Of a stretch of 62,722 nucleotides of DNA, positions 44,491 to 51,603 are shown piece after piece. Both the position numbers and the translations under genes were made by a program. The first letter of the stretch is position 1. Each line of letters opens with the position of its first letter. The notes below the pieces were generated by a model. That model did not search any database and was not told the origin of the DNA. It saw only the letters and a program-made list of their open reading frames with translations. Source of the stretch: Anoxybacillus sp050480245. Lineage in GTDB: Bacteria; Bacillota; Bacilli; Bacillales; Anoxybacillaceae. The stretch lies in the NCBI GenBank assembly GCA_050480245.1, contig JBCNEQ010000030.1; one strand, 5' to 3'.

Positions 44491-45267
44491 ATGCAATTAT
44501 CATTACAAGGAAAAACGTACGTCATTATGGGTGTGGCAAATAAACGAAGCATCGCCTGGGGCATTGCGCGTGCGCTTCATGCGGCAGGGGCGCGATTAAT
44601 TTTTACATATGCAGGCGAGCGTTTTGAAAATGAAGTGAAAAAACTCGTTGCGACGTTAGAAGATGACACAGCGCTTGTATTGCCTTGCGATGTGACGAAA
44701 GATGAAGAAATTGAAGCGTGCTTTGCGCAAATCAAAGAACAAGTAGGCGTCATTCACGGCCTTGCGCATTGTATCGCGTTTGCGAATAAAGAGCATTTAG
44801 AAGGCGAGTATATGAACGTCGATCGCGAAGGATTTTTGCTTGCGCACAACATTAGCGCATATTCATTAACAGCTGTGGCGAAAGCGGCGAAAGAGTTAAT
44901 GACAGAAGGCGGAAGCATCGTCACGTTAACGTATTTAGGAGGCGAGCGCGTCGTACAAAACTATAACGTTATGGGCGTAGCGAAAGCGTCATTGGAAGCG
45001 AGCGTCAAATATTTAGCAAACGACTTAGGCAAATACGGCATTCGTGTCAACGCCATTTCCGCAGGTCCGATTCGCACATTATCAGCTAAAGGCGTCGGCG
45101 ACTTTAACTCGATTTTAAAAGAAATTGAAGAACGCGCACCGCTGCGCCGTACAACGACACAAGAAGAAGTAGGCGATACTGCTCTATTTTTATTTAGCGA
45201 CTTATCGCGCGGCGTCACAGGCGAAACGATTCACGTCGACTCAGGTTATCATATTTTAGCGCGGTAA
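44491..45267 (+). CDS. fabI: Enoyl-ACP reductase FabI
   Basis: A 258-residue NAD(P)H-dependent short-chain-type reductase finishing each fatty-acid elongation cycle. Cofactor motif MGVANKRSIAWGIA at the N-terminus; the catalytic Tyr-x6-Lys is YNVMGVAK. Length is standard. ATG 44491 follows TTAAGGGGAT. Together with fabH-fabF it covers condensation and reduction. Ends in its own terminator. Confidence 0.95.
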   Translation: MQLSLQGKTYVIMGVANKRSIAWGIARALHAAGARLIFTYAGERFENEVKKLVATLEDDTALVLPCDVTKDEEIEACFAQIKEQVGVIHGLAHCIAFANKEHLEGEYMNVDREGFLLAHNISAYSLTAVAKAAKELMTEGGSIVTLTYLGGERVVQNYNVMGVAKASLEASVKYLANDLGKYGIRVNAISAGPIRTLSAKGVGDFNSILKEIEERAPLRRTTTQEEVGDTALFLFSDLSRGVTGETIHVDSGYHILAR

Positions 45268-45269
45268 TG

Positions 45270-45303
45270 AAAAAGCTGTTTGGTCGATGCCAAACAGCTT
45301 TTT
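45270..45303 (+). terminator. Terminator of fabI
   Basis: AAAAAGCTGTTTGG (45270-45283) pairs perfectly with CCAAACAGCTTTTT (45290-45303). Confidence 0.93.
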
Positions 45304-45367
45304 ATGTATTATGGCATGCCCGTTTCTTTTTGCGCATATAGTAGTCGTAAAAGGGAGGGGTGTGGAA

Positions 45368-45724
45368 ATGAAAAAGCATGTGGAAAATGCACCGTTGTTG
45401 TATATCGTTCAGCCGAATTTAGGGCCAAAAACGTGCTATATGCAACAGATGTTTCGGACAAAAAAAGAAAAGCCGTCGTATCCACCGCCATCGTTTGCGA
45501 ACTTTCGCGACATGGATACGATCGAGCGCATTGAGTTTTTAGCGACGCTGCCAAACGAGCTTCGGCCAGTGACGTGTGAGTTGAAAACGAAAAACAAGAC
45601 GTATGAAGGGGTTATTCAAACGTGCGATAAGAAAAAAGTCGTCCTTACGCTAAGCGATGAAGAAAAAACGATCACGATCCCGATTGAACATGTCGTATCG
45701 GTATCGCTTATTGGCAAATCGTAA
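45368..45724 (+). CDS. cotO: CotO-like spore coat protein
   Basis: A 118-residue protein beginning MKKHVENAPLLYIVQPNLG, with PPPSFANF in the middle and a beta-rich C-terminal half (TYEGVIQTCDKKKVVLTL). Sequence start and place directly after fabI fit CotO of the spore outer coat; it is shorter than the B. subtilis protein (about 227), missing much of the middle. ATG 45368 follows AAGGGAGGGG. Its last bases overlap an antisense glycosyltransferase remnant. Confidence 0.72.
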   Translation: MKKHVENAPLLYIVQPNLGPKTCYMQQMFRTKKEKPSYPPPSFANFRDMDTIERIEFLATLPNELRPVTCELKTKNKTYEGVIQTCDKKKVVLTLSDEEKTITIPIEHVVSVSLIGKS

Positions 45725-45834
45725 TATATACACGCTCAAGCTGCTCGGCTGTGTTTGCGAATGAAAACGTCGTTTTCGCTCGTTTTCGTCCTTCGTGAGC
45801 AAGTGCGAGCGCTTTTTCTTTATTTGTTTTTTTT
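45708..45834 (-). pseudogene. C-terminal remnant of a group-1 glycosyltransferase
   Basis: Reading the minus strand from about 45834 to a TAA at 45708 gives NKEKALALAHEGRKRAKTTF, then SFANTAEQLERVY, which fits the terminal helices of GT-B glycosyltransferases. No start or catalytic domain exists upstream; a T-run and stop codons precede it. It is therefore a decayed 3' fragment. It overlaps the cotO end by 17 bases. The bases 45835-45995 hold no other gene. Confidence 0.6.
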
Positions 45835-45967
45835 TTGCTAAAAAGTCTTTGCTGAAAAAAATGCGATACACTCGTTCCACTCCTTTCTTCGTCTATCTCA
45901 TCGCATTATATGTACGGAAAGGAAAAGGGGAATGGGCGGTTTGCCGACATTTTTTCACCGTATTTCA

Positions 45968-45976
45968 CATACAGTA
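45968..45976 (+). promoter_or_regulatory. Possible sigma-K -10 element before yjcA
   Basis: CATACAGTA matches the sigma-K -10 CATA-N3-TA, 20 bases before the yjcA start. An AC -35 at the ideal distance is not present, so this is tentative. Confidence 0.4.
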
Positions 45977-45995
45977 GAGCGAGGAGGCGAGAAAG

Positions 45996-46328
45996 ATGGA
46001 TGCGTTTCACTTTTTTCTTTTATGTATTGCTTCGTTTCGCTTGACGCACCTCATTGTATATGACCGTATTACGTCGTTTTTGCGCGCGCCGTTTCATGAT
46101 GAGTTCGAACAAGATGGAGAGACGTATATTGTCGTGAAAGGGACGGGAATACGGAAATGGATCGGGGAGTTGTTAAGCTGCCATTGGTGTACAGGGGTAT
46201 GGTGCGCAGCAGCGTTGTACGTTGGCGTTATATATGTACCGCATGTGATCATGCCAGTTGTATGGATTTTAGCGATTGCAGGAGGTGCTGCGCTTATCGA
46301 AGTCGTTGTCCAAAAATGGAGCCAATAA
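45996..46328 (+). CDS. yjcA: YjcA-like DUF1360 sporulation membrane protein
   Basis: A 110-residue protein: N-terminal hydrophobic helix (FFLLCIASFRLTHLIVYD), a soluble loop, the motif ELLSCHWCTGVWCAAAL with a CxxC pair typical of DUF1360, and one more helix (VVWILAIAGGAALIEVVV). ATG follows GAGGAGGCGAG. Position after cotO and before spoVIF corresponds to yjcA of B. subtilis, which is sporulation-expressed. Confidence 0.78.
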   Translation: MDAFHFFLLCIASFRLTHLIVYDRITSFLRAPFHDEFEQDGETYIVVKGTGIRKWIGELLSCHWCTGVWCAAALYVGVIYVPHVIMPVVWILAIAGGAALIEVVVQKWSQ

Positions 46329-46353
46329 AAAAAGCGGGCGGATGCCTGCTTAT
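46326..46353. terminator. Terminator between yjcA and the gene at 46350
   Basis: AAGCGGGC pairs with GCCTGCTT (one G-T) around a GGAT loop, with an A-run on one side and T-rich sequence on the other, so it can serve both convergent genes. Confidence 0.65.
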
Positions 46354-47027
46354 TTATTGACGACGATATGATTGAAGGAGGGGATTCCTTGCTTGAGCTG
46401 GCGGAAATAAACGAACGCTTCGACGACAATCGTTTGTACGATGCTCAATTCAAATGACGGGAAGCGCAATTGTTCATTTGGTAAAAGCGTTGTCTGGTCG
46501 ATCGGTTTTAGCCAATATTCCCCTTCTTTTACTTTTTGGCGCCAATCTTCGACCGCAAACGTCCATCCGCCTTCTTCTTGCAGTTGGCGAAATGAAAATT
46601 TTCCGCTTAACTGAGCGTGATGTGCGGGGCGGAGACGAAGACAAATGATCGGGTCATTGAGCGGCGTATTGCCGATATTTTCAATGACGAAATCGCCAAC
46701 AATCGTCACATGTTCTTCTTTTTCTTCCGGGATCATGACGGCATATGCAAAATAGGCGTGGGCGCGCACGATCTCTTCTTTTTTTGTTTCTTTTTTTCGC
46801 TTTTTTTCTTCTTCAAGAGCCACTTCGTAAAACAGAAGCTGTTGTTCGAGCTTTTCGATCGTTTGTTCATATTCATCCATTTGTTCAAGCTGTTTTTGCA
46901 AATAATGATTGCGCAGCTGCTCACGTTTTAGTTCGGTTTCAGCAAGCTGCAAAAGTTGTTTATATTTTGCCACTTCCGAGCGATAATGAATCACTTTTTG
47001 TTGAAGTTGAATATGTTGGTCGTTCAT
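46350..47027 (-). CDS. Coiled-coil protein with C-terminal beta domain, probable spore protein
   Basis: A 225-residue protein. Residues 1-90 are a Gln/Glu/Lys-rich coiled coil; a Lys cluster (KKRKKETKKEE) separates it from a globular C-terminal half with alternating beta patterns (HVTIVGDFVIENIGNTPLNDP) resembling a surface or interaction domain. ATG 47027 follows GGGGGGAGGAG. I do not recognise the family; its neighbours suggest a spore role. Confidence 0.7.
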   Translation of the reverse strand: MNDQHIQLQQKVIHYRSEVAKYKQLLQLAETELKREQLRNHYLQKQLEQMDEYEQTIEKLEQQLLFYEVALEEEKKRKKETKKEEIVRAHAYFAYAVMIPEEKEEHVTIVGDFVIENIGNTPLNDPIICLRLRPAHHAQLSGKFSFRQLQEEGGWTFAVEDWRQKVKEGEYWLKPIDQTTLLPNEQLRFPSFELSIVQTIVVEAFVYFRQLKQGIPSFNHIVVNK

Positions 47028-47037
47028 CTCCTCCCCC

Positions 47038-47127
47038 CTATAAGCATTCTGGACATCCTTGCCAACCATTTGGAGTCATATGACTTGGTTGAACGATAAG
47101 CATCGAGACCAACATTCTTTTCGTCAT
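47038..47127 (-). CDS. Tiny 29-residue peptide
   Basis: A 29-codon frame, MTKRMLVSMLIVQPSHMTPN followed by GWQGCPECL, directly upstream of the coiled-coil gene; ten bases separate its stop from the next ATG. AGAGAGGATGG lies in front of its start. The CPEC pair at the end could bind metal or cross-link. It is too short for composition tests; the ribosome site and tight packing are the evidence. Confidence 0.45.
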   Translation of the reverse strand: MTKRMLVSMLIVQPSHMTPNGWQGCPECL

Positions 47128-47259
47128 TTTATGCCATCCTCTCTTTTTGTTGTTTCAATATTCATTTTATTTTATCATATGTGAAAAATACGTGCTATCG
47201 TTCTTATTCCTTTTGGATTGCTTGCACATATACGGTAATCAGCTACATGTTAAACATAT

Positions 47260-47288
47260 AAAGAAGCAGGCTGTATGTGAGCCTGCTT
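47260..47288 (-). terminator. Terminator of the Cys-rich protein gene
   Basis: AAGCAGGCT pairs perfectly with AGCCTGCTT around a seven-base loop; on the minus strand it follows the stop at 47295. The T-run is weak. Confidence 0.6.
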
Positions 47289-47294
47289 TACTCA

Positions 47295-48014
47295 TTAATG
47301 TGCTGGGAATACTTCAGGGCATTGCGGTGGGAATTTGTCTGTTGGGCAAAGCGTCGCTTCTAAAATTTCTTCGCGCGGCTGGCAGTAGCGTGCTTCGACT
47401 TCAAGTTTTACCTCGGCTTCCATTTGCACTTCTAAACATAATGTAATCGATACATCGAGCTGTGAGAAGTTGTCGGTGCAAATTAAGCTAGCGTCACATT
47501 CGAAAAATGAAATGTGGCAATCAAGCGTCGTTCCTTCTGGGGCGCATAAAATAAATGTTTGCGCTGTCGCGAATGGAATTGGATTTGATTCACAAACAAC
47601 GTAGCCGTTTGCGTTTACGACTTGCACAACAACGTGGCCTTTTACGAGCACTTTTACTTTCTGTAATGTAACTGTGTCGCCTGATGGAAGAGTGACGTGA
47701 ACAGGTTGGCGTCCGTCTGGTTGCAAAATTTCTTGGCAAATAAGAGCATTGTTATCTACTGTTTGATCGATGCGGTTTCCTTCATCGTCTGTTAAGAAGC
47801 AGCGAATCGAGAAATCGCTAGCACCTAAACCGTTTGATGCGAAGAAGTCACAAACCGACTGCCCTCCACGTGGACATTTGCTTTCAGGGAAGATATTTTC
47901 CAAATCCCCATTTGAAAAACTACGCAACGGCACATCGACTTGACGAGTAACCCAGTCATACACTTTGCGTGTTTTAATACACACTTTTTCTTTACATTCT
48001 TTATGATGCGTCAT
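47295..48014 (-). CDS. Cysteine-rich putative spore coat or outer-layer protein
   Basis: A 239-residue protein with about 15 cysteines scattered along it (C7 and C12 near the start, LCLEVQ and ATLCPTDK near the end), no signal peptide and a beta-rich composition. The N-terminal region reads HHKECKEKVCIKTRKVYDWV. Such proteins are usually disulfide-linked coat or exosporium parts. ATG 48014 follows ATAGGAGGAACG. A good sigma-K promoter upstream indicates late mother-cell expression. The family name is not known to me. Confidence 0.75.
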   Translation of the reverse strand: MTHHKECKEKVCIKTRKVYDWVTRQVDVPLRSFSNGDLENIFPESKCPRGGQSVCDFFASNGLGASDFSIRCFLTDDEGNRIDQTVDNNALICQEILQPDGRQPVHVTLPSGDTVTLQKVKVLVKGHVVVQVVNANGYVVCESNPIPFATAQTFILCAPEGTTLDCHISFFECDASLICTDNFSQLDVSITLCLEVQMEAEVKLEVEARYCQPREEILEATLCPTDKFPPQCPEVFPAH

Positions 48015-48065
48015 GCCTCGTTCCTCCTATTTCAGTTTTTCCCGTCGCATGTATCGGGACTACTG

Positions 48066-48092
48066 TATAGTATGAGAAAGGTAGGTAAGTGT
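48066..48092 (-). promoter_or_regulatory. Sigma-K promoter of the Cys-rich protein gene
   Basis: On the minus strand AC (48092-48091), 16 bases, CATACTATA (48074-48066), matching the sigma-K consensus AC-N16-CATA-N3-TA completely. The ATG is about 50 bases downstream. Confidence 0.7.
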
Positions 48093-48168
48093 GCAGGGAT
48101 ATGTGCGGAATTTTTTGTCATAAATGAGCGCAATGTTGAATTGTTATGTAGTAGAGAGGAGGAGGCAT

Positions 48169-48435
48169 ATGCAAAACGAGTTAGACGTGTTGCGAGCGGA
48201 AAATGTGTTGTTAAAAGAATTAGCAGCGTTAAGTGAACAGCGCTATCGAGAAATTAAACGGTTAAAAAAAGAAAATGAGGAGTTGAAAAAGCAGCTCGAA
48301 CAAATGACCAAACAGTTATTTGCCCAAGGAACAGATTCATGGTTTATGCACAATATCAAGCGACAACAAACGTTAAAGCATGACGGACGGCTGCCACTTT
48401 CGACCCCATTTTCATTTACGGAAAAAAAGAAATAG
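48169..48435 (+). CDS. Small coiled-coil protein
   Basis: An 88-residue protein whose first 60 residues are a heptad-rich coiled coil (NELDVLRAENVLLKELAAL, KKENEELKKQLEQMTKQL), followed by a polar tail with SWFMHNIKRQQT. ATG 48169 follows GAGGAGGAGG; an in-frame ATG at 48124 has no such site. Divergent from the Cys-rich gene. Not recognised, spore context only. Confidence 0.68.
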   Translation: MQNELDVLRAENVLLKELAALSEQRYREIKRLKKENEELKKQLEQMTKQLFAQGTDSWFMHNIKRQQTLKHDGRLPLSTPFSFTEKKK

Positions 48436-48506
48436 GGAAAACGCATAGTCGTTCGCTCCATCTTTTTCATATGTTATTGTATCTTGCATGTGGGGAGGGT
48501 TACAAA

Positions 48507-48629
48507 ATGGAAAAGAAAAAGACGATGGCGCTTTACGGAACACAGTCGGCAAAAGTATATACGCCTTCCCCAGCACCTGTCAAAAAAACGGGTGGCTGTG
48601 GATGTGGAAAAAAAATAAAAAAACAGTGA
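48507..48629 (+). CDS. 40-residue protein with a GGCGCGKK tail
   Basis: A 40-residue Lys-rich protein, MEKKKTMALYGTQSAKVYTP, ending PVKKTGGCGCGKKIKKQ. ATG 48507 follows GGGGAGGG. A sigma-K-like -10, CATATGTTA (48468-48476), lies 30 bases upstream. The Cys-Gly-Cys in a basic tail suggests cross-linking in the coat. Similar tiny proteins are common near spore operons; no family name can be given. Confidence 0.6.
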   Translation: MEKKKTMALYGTQSAKVYTPSPAPVKKTGGCGCGKKIKKQ

Positions 48630-48647
48630 GCACGGGGTGAGAAGAAG

Positions 48648-48899
48648 ATGGAGCGTTTTAAAAATTACGGGCTATGGCTCGCAATTGGCGCTTTTATACC
48701 GCTTTTCTTGCAAACGTTTGGAGTCGATATTGATTTAGGAAAATATGAGCAATTATGGAACGCCTTTTTAAGTATTTTAGTCATGGCTGGAATCATCAAT
48801 AACCCGTCGCTCGGAAACGGATTTCGCGATAAACGTTGGCTCCTTCGGGGGCTATTTTTTTTGTATAACTTTACGGGATGCGTGCACACTATGGGATGA
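48648..48899 (+). CDS. phiLC3-holin-like small membrane protein
   Basis: An 83-residue protein. Residues 1-62 resemble phage phiLC3-type holins: helix (YGLWLAIGAFIPLFLQTFG), VDIDLGKYEQ loop, second helix (LSILVMAGIINNPSLGNGF). ATG 48648 follows GGGGTGAG. The last 20 codons run through an intrinsic terminator, so the original stop may have been nearer the RDKR segment. Probably a domesticated spore or wall protein rather than a phage gene. Confidence 0.6.
   Translation: MERFKNYGLWLAIGAFIPLFLQTFGVDIDLGKYEQLWNAFLSILVMAGIINNPSLGNGFRDKRWLLRGLFFLYNFTGCVHTMG
48837..48862 (+). terminator. Terminator inside the 3' end of the holin-like gene
   Basis: TGGCTCC (48837-48843) pairs with GGGGCTA (48848-48854) around a TTCG tetraloop (two G-T pairs), followed by eight T. 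It lies within the reading frame. Confidence 0.7.
48862..48891 (+). promoter_or_regulatory. Candidate sigma-G promoter of the spoVA2mob-like operon
   Basis: TGTATA (48862-48867), 17 bases, CACACTA (48885-48891), near the sigma-G consensus TGMATA / CATWHTA. It is just past a terminator and about 33 bases before the first operon gene. spoVA operons are forespore (sigma-G) genes. Confidence 0.5.
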
Positions 48900-48923
48900 A
48901 AAAGAAAAAGGAGGTTTTTCAAT

Positions 48924-49127
48924 ATGACTGTTGCAAGTTCTGTGAAACAAACGTTAGCTGGATTAAAATCGGCGCAGGCAAGTTTTGAAACGTTTGCCCT
49001 GCAAACAGAAAACCAACAAGCGAAACAATTGTATCAACAAGCGGCTCAACAAACGCAAGCGATCGTTGATATGTTGTCCCCGCGCCTGCAAGAAATTGAA
49101 CAAGAAGAGCCACAATACAAACAGTAA
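48924..49127 (+). CDS. DUF1657 protein, first gene of spoVA2mob-like operon
   Basis: A 67-residue helical protein, MTVASSVKQTLAGLKSAQAS followed by a Gln/Ala-rich helix and the end EQEEPQYKQ. This is the DUF1657 pattern. A second copy (51604) shares start and end motifs. ATG 48924 follows AAAGGAGG. In B. subtilis strains with the mobile operon, a DUF1657 gene is also first. Its function in spores is not known. Its stop lies in the first 47-bp repeat. Confidence 0.85.
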   Translation: MTVASSVKQTLAGLKSAQASFETFALQTENQQAKQLYQQAAQQTQAIVDMLSPRLQEIEQEEPQYKQ

Positions 49128-49264
49128 GTGAGTCGGGTGTCCAATCGTGGGCGCCCTCTCGTCACATGAAGTAAGTGAGTCGGGTGTCCAATCGTGGGCG
49201 CCCTCTCGTTACATGAAGTAAGTGAGTCGGGTGTCCAATCGTGGGCGCCCTCTCATTACATGAA
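49124..49264 (+). repeat. Three tandem 47-bp hairpin repeats
   Basis: Units at 49124-49170, 49171-49217 and 49218-49264 differ only at one or two bases (CTCGTCAC, CTCGTTAC, CTCATTAC). Each contains GGGTGTCC-AATCGT-GGGCGCCC, an 8-bp stem with two G-T pairs and a six-base loop, extended by GAG/CTC. There is no T-run, so these are not ordinary terminators. They lie between DUF1657 and the yhcN-like gene and take in the DUF1657 stop codon. GC is higher than in the surroundings. Confidence 0.95.
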
Positions 49265-49280
49265 TAGAAAGGTGAATGCG

Positions 49281-49736
49281 ATGAGACAATTGCTCGTAAT
49301 GATCCTCTTTTTTTCCATCATAGGTTGTGCACATGAGCCAAAAGAACAAAAACAGTCGCTGCAAAACGAAAACATCACGAACGTAAGTCATGACGGGAGC
49401 GCAAGTCGAAGCGACCAATGGCACGCAAAAAAAGCGGTCGATATGTTAAAAGCACGACGCGATGTGAAAGATGCGGTGGCGGTCGAAGCGAACGGACGAC
49501 TGCTTGTTGCGTATCAAGTGAAGCATATGCAACGATTTCGTATGAAAGATATTGAAAAAGATATAGAGCGCATGTTAAACGATACGTTCGATAAACAAGT
49601 GATCGCTTCACGCGATTTAAAAATTTTTTGGGAAACGAAAGCGTTAAAAGAAAAACTCGAAACGAAGCATATGAGTGAAAAAGAGATTGAAAAAGAAATG
49701 ATGACCATTCAGAAATTAAGCGAAGAACAAACGTAG
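49281..49736 (+). CDS. YhcN/YlaJ-family spore lipoprotein
   Basis: A 151-residue lipoprotein: MRQLLVMILFFSIIGC with lipobox cysteine C16, then the YhcN/YlaJ domain (AKKAVDMLKARRDVKDAVAV, IEKDIERMLNDTFDKQVIAS). Probably anchored in the spore inner membrane. ATG 49281 follows GAAAGGTG. It is the second gene of the spoVA2mob-type order. Conserved helices at the C-terminus are Glu/Lys-rich. Confidence 0.8.
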   Translation: MRQLLVMILFFSIIGCAHEPKEQKQSLQNENITNVSHDGSASRSDQWHAKKAVDMLKARRDVKDAVAVEANGRLLVAYQVKHMQRFRMKDIEKDIERMLNDTFDKQVIASRDLKIFWETKALKEKLETKHMSEKEIEKEMMTIQKLSEEQT

Positions 49737-49748
49737 CGAGGTGAGATG

Positions 49749-50231
49749 ATGGCAAACGAAAAACGAAAAAATTTAACACCCGTTCAACAAGAATATCATC
49801 AGTTTGAACAAGCGCGTGAAACGAAGCGACCGGTGTTAAAAAATTGCGTGCGTGCCTTTCTTGTTGGTGGTTTGATTTGTGCGATTGGCCAAGCCATTTC
49901 TTATTTTTACATGTACTTTTTCAACTTTACAGAAAAAACAGTCGGCAATCCGACGGTGGCGACGATGGTGTTTATCGCGATGTTATTAACGGGGTTTGGC
50001 GTATATGACCGATTGGCGCAGTTTGCCGGGGCAGGAAGTGCGGTGCCTGTCACCGGATTTGGAAATGCCGTCATTTCGGCTGCGATTGAGCATCGGACGG
50101 AAGGGTTTGTGCTCGGTGTCGGTGGAAATATGTTTAAATTAGCGGGCTCTGTCATTTTATTTGGCACGTTTTCTGCCTTTGTCGTTGCGCTCATTAAAAC
50201 GATTGCGGTGAGATGGGGTGGTCTCGGATGA
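49749..50231 (+). CDS. spoVAC: Stage V sporulation protein AC
   Basis: A 160-residue inner-membrane protein with about four spans. The signature CVRAFLVGGLICAIGQAIS and GFGVYDRLAQFAGAGSAVPVTGFGNA match SpoVAC, which forms the mechanosensitive dipicolinate channel of spores. ATG 49749 follows GAGGTGAG (ATG 49746 directly before is the alternative). Stop overlaps the spoVAD start. Confidence 0.9.
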   Translation: MANEKRKNLTPVQQEYHQFEQARETKRPVLKNCVRAFLVGGLICAIGQAISYFYMYFFNFTEKTVGNPTVATMVFIAMLLTGFGVYDRLAQFAGAGSAVPVTGFGNAVISAAIEHRTEGFVLGVGGNMFKLAGSVILFGTFSAFVVALIKTIAVRWGGLG

Positions 50232-51244
50232 TGAAAGGGCATCGTACGTGGGTGTTTGAAAACCGTCCGGTCATCGTCTCCACCGCAACGGTTGGCGGAC
50301 CGTTTGAAGCGAACGGAAAGATTGCCGATGATTTTGATTTGCTTCATGAAGACCTTTGGCTCGGGGAAGATTCGTACGAAAAAGCGCATAAAGTGTTGAT
50401 TGAAGAAGCGTTTTTTCAAGCGATGAAAAAAGCGCGCATCGAAAAGGAACAAGTGCAGTTTATTATTTGTGGCGATTTAATTAATCAAATGACGCCGTCA
50501 AGTTTTGCGGCGCGCACGCTTAGCACGCCGTATCTCGGTGTATTTGGCGCATGTTCAACGTCGATGGAGGCGCTCGCACTAAGCGCGTTTATCGTCAATT
50601 ACGGCGGGGCGAAGTACATATTGACAGGAGCGGCAAGCCATAATGCTGCCGTCGAAAAGCAGTTTCGTTATCCGACCGAATATGGAGGGCAAAAGCCGCC
50701 GACTGCGCAATGGACGGTGACAGGAGCAGGCGTGGCGCTCGTCGGGGGCGAAGGAGACGGTCCGCGCATTACAGCTGCAACGATTGGTCGTGTCGTCGAT
50801 ATGGGATTGACCGATCCGTTCAATATGGGGGGAGCGATGGCGCCAGCGGCTGTTGATACAATTGAGGCGCATTTGCGCGATATGCAAGTCGATGCGTCGC
50901 ATTATGACTTAATCGTCACAGGTGATTTAGGAGAAATTGGCCGCACCATCTCGCTCGATTTATTGCGAAAAAATGGGATGAAGCTTGAAGAAGAACGATA
51001 TCAAGATTGTGGATTAATCATTTATCGCGAAGGGCAGCCGGTGTTGTCGGGAGGAAGCGGGGCAGGATGTTCTGCGACGGTTGTCTATGGGCATTTATTT
51101 AACCGAATGAAGCGCGGGGAAATTCGGCGCATGCTCGTCGTCGCGACGGGCGCACTTTTGTCGCCGCTCACGTTTCAACAAGGGGAGACGATCCCGTGCA
51201 TCGCACATGCGGTGGCGATTGAATATGGAGGCGATCATGGATGA
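50228..51244 (+). CDS. spoVAD: Stage V sporulation protein AD
   Basis: A 338-residue soluble protein of the thiolase-like fold, which binds dipicolinic acid at the spore membrane. GACSTSMEALALSAF, VTGDLGEIGRTISLDLL and GGSGAGCSATVVYGHLF are characteristic. Starts inside the spoVAC stop (ATGATGA). It overlaps spoVAEb by four bases, so the three Spo proteins are likely translated together. Confidence 0.92.
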   Translation: MMKGHRTWVFENRPVIVSTATVGGPFEANGKIADDFDLLHEDLWLGEDSYEKAHKVLIEEAFFQAMKKARIEKEQVQFIICGDLINQMTPSSFAARTLSTPYLGVFGACSTSMEALALSAFIVNYGGAKYILTGAASHNAAVEKQFRYPTEYGGQKPPTAQWTVTGAGVALVGGEGDGPRITAATIGRVVDMGLTDPFNMGGAMAPAAVDTIEAHLRDMQVDASHYDLIVTGDLGEIGRTISLDLLRKNGMKLEEERYQDCGLIIYREGQPVLSGGSGAGCSATVVYGHLFNRMKRGEIRRMLVVATGALLSPLTFQQGETIPCIAHAVAIEYGGDHG

Positions 51245-51597
51245 TGGCAATGTTTTTTTGGGCGTTTGTCGTCGGCGGGCTCATTTGTGTTATCGGGCAG
51301 TTGATGTTTGATGTATTCAAACTTACCCCAGCCCATACGTTAAGCACGCTCGTTGTCGTCGGAGCGATTTTAGACGGCTTCGGCTTATACGAGCCGCTTA
51401 TTGATTTTGCTGGAGCGGGTGCGACTATTCCAATTACAAGTTTCGGTAACTCGCTCGTGCACGGAGCGATGCAAGAAGCGGAAAAGCATGGCATCGTCGG
51501 GGTGTTAACCGGCATGTTTGAAGTGACGAGCGCCGGCATTTCGGCAGCCATTGTATTCGGCTTTATCGGAGCATTATTATTTAAACCGAAAGGATAG
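51241..51597 (+). CDS. spoVAEb: Stage V sporulation protein AEb
   Basis: A 118-residue membrane protein, about four spans. It shares FVVGGLICVIGQ and DFAGAGATIPITSFGNSLVHGA with SpoVAC-like proteins and with SpoVAE/SpoVAEb. Start ATG overlaps the spoVAD stop. With spoVAC and spoVAD it completes the minimal channel set found in spoVA2mob operons. Confidence 0.9.
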   Translation: MMAMFFWAFVVGGLICVIGQLMFDVFKLTPAHTLSTLVVVGAILDGFGLYEPLIDFAGAGATIPITSFGNSLVHGAMQEAEKHGIVGVLTGMFEVTSAGISAAIVFGFIGALLFKPKG

Positions 51598-51603
51598 AGG
51601 AAG

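Noticed and set aside
46745..47083. Phe-rich 112-codon frame on the plus strand
   Set aside because: It is the complement of the Lys/Glu-rich coiled-coil gene at 46350; composition is explained by that.
49124..49264. CRISPR array
   Set aside because: The whole 47-base unit is repeated with no variable spacers, only three copies, and no cas gene is near.
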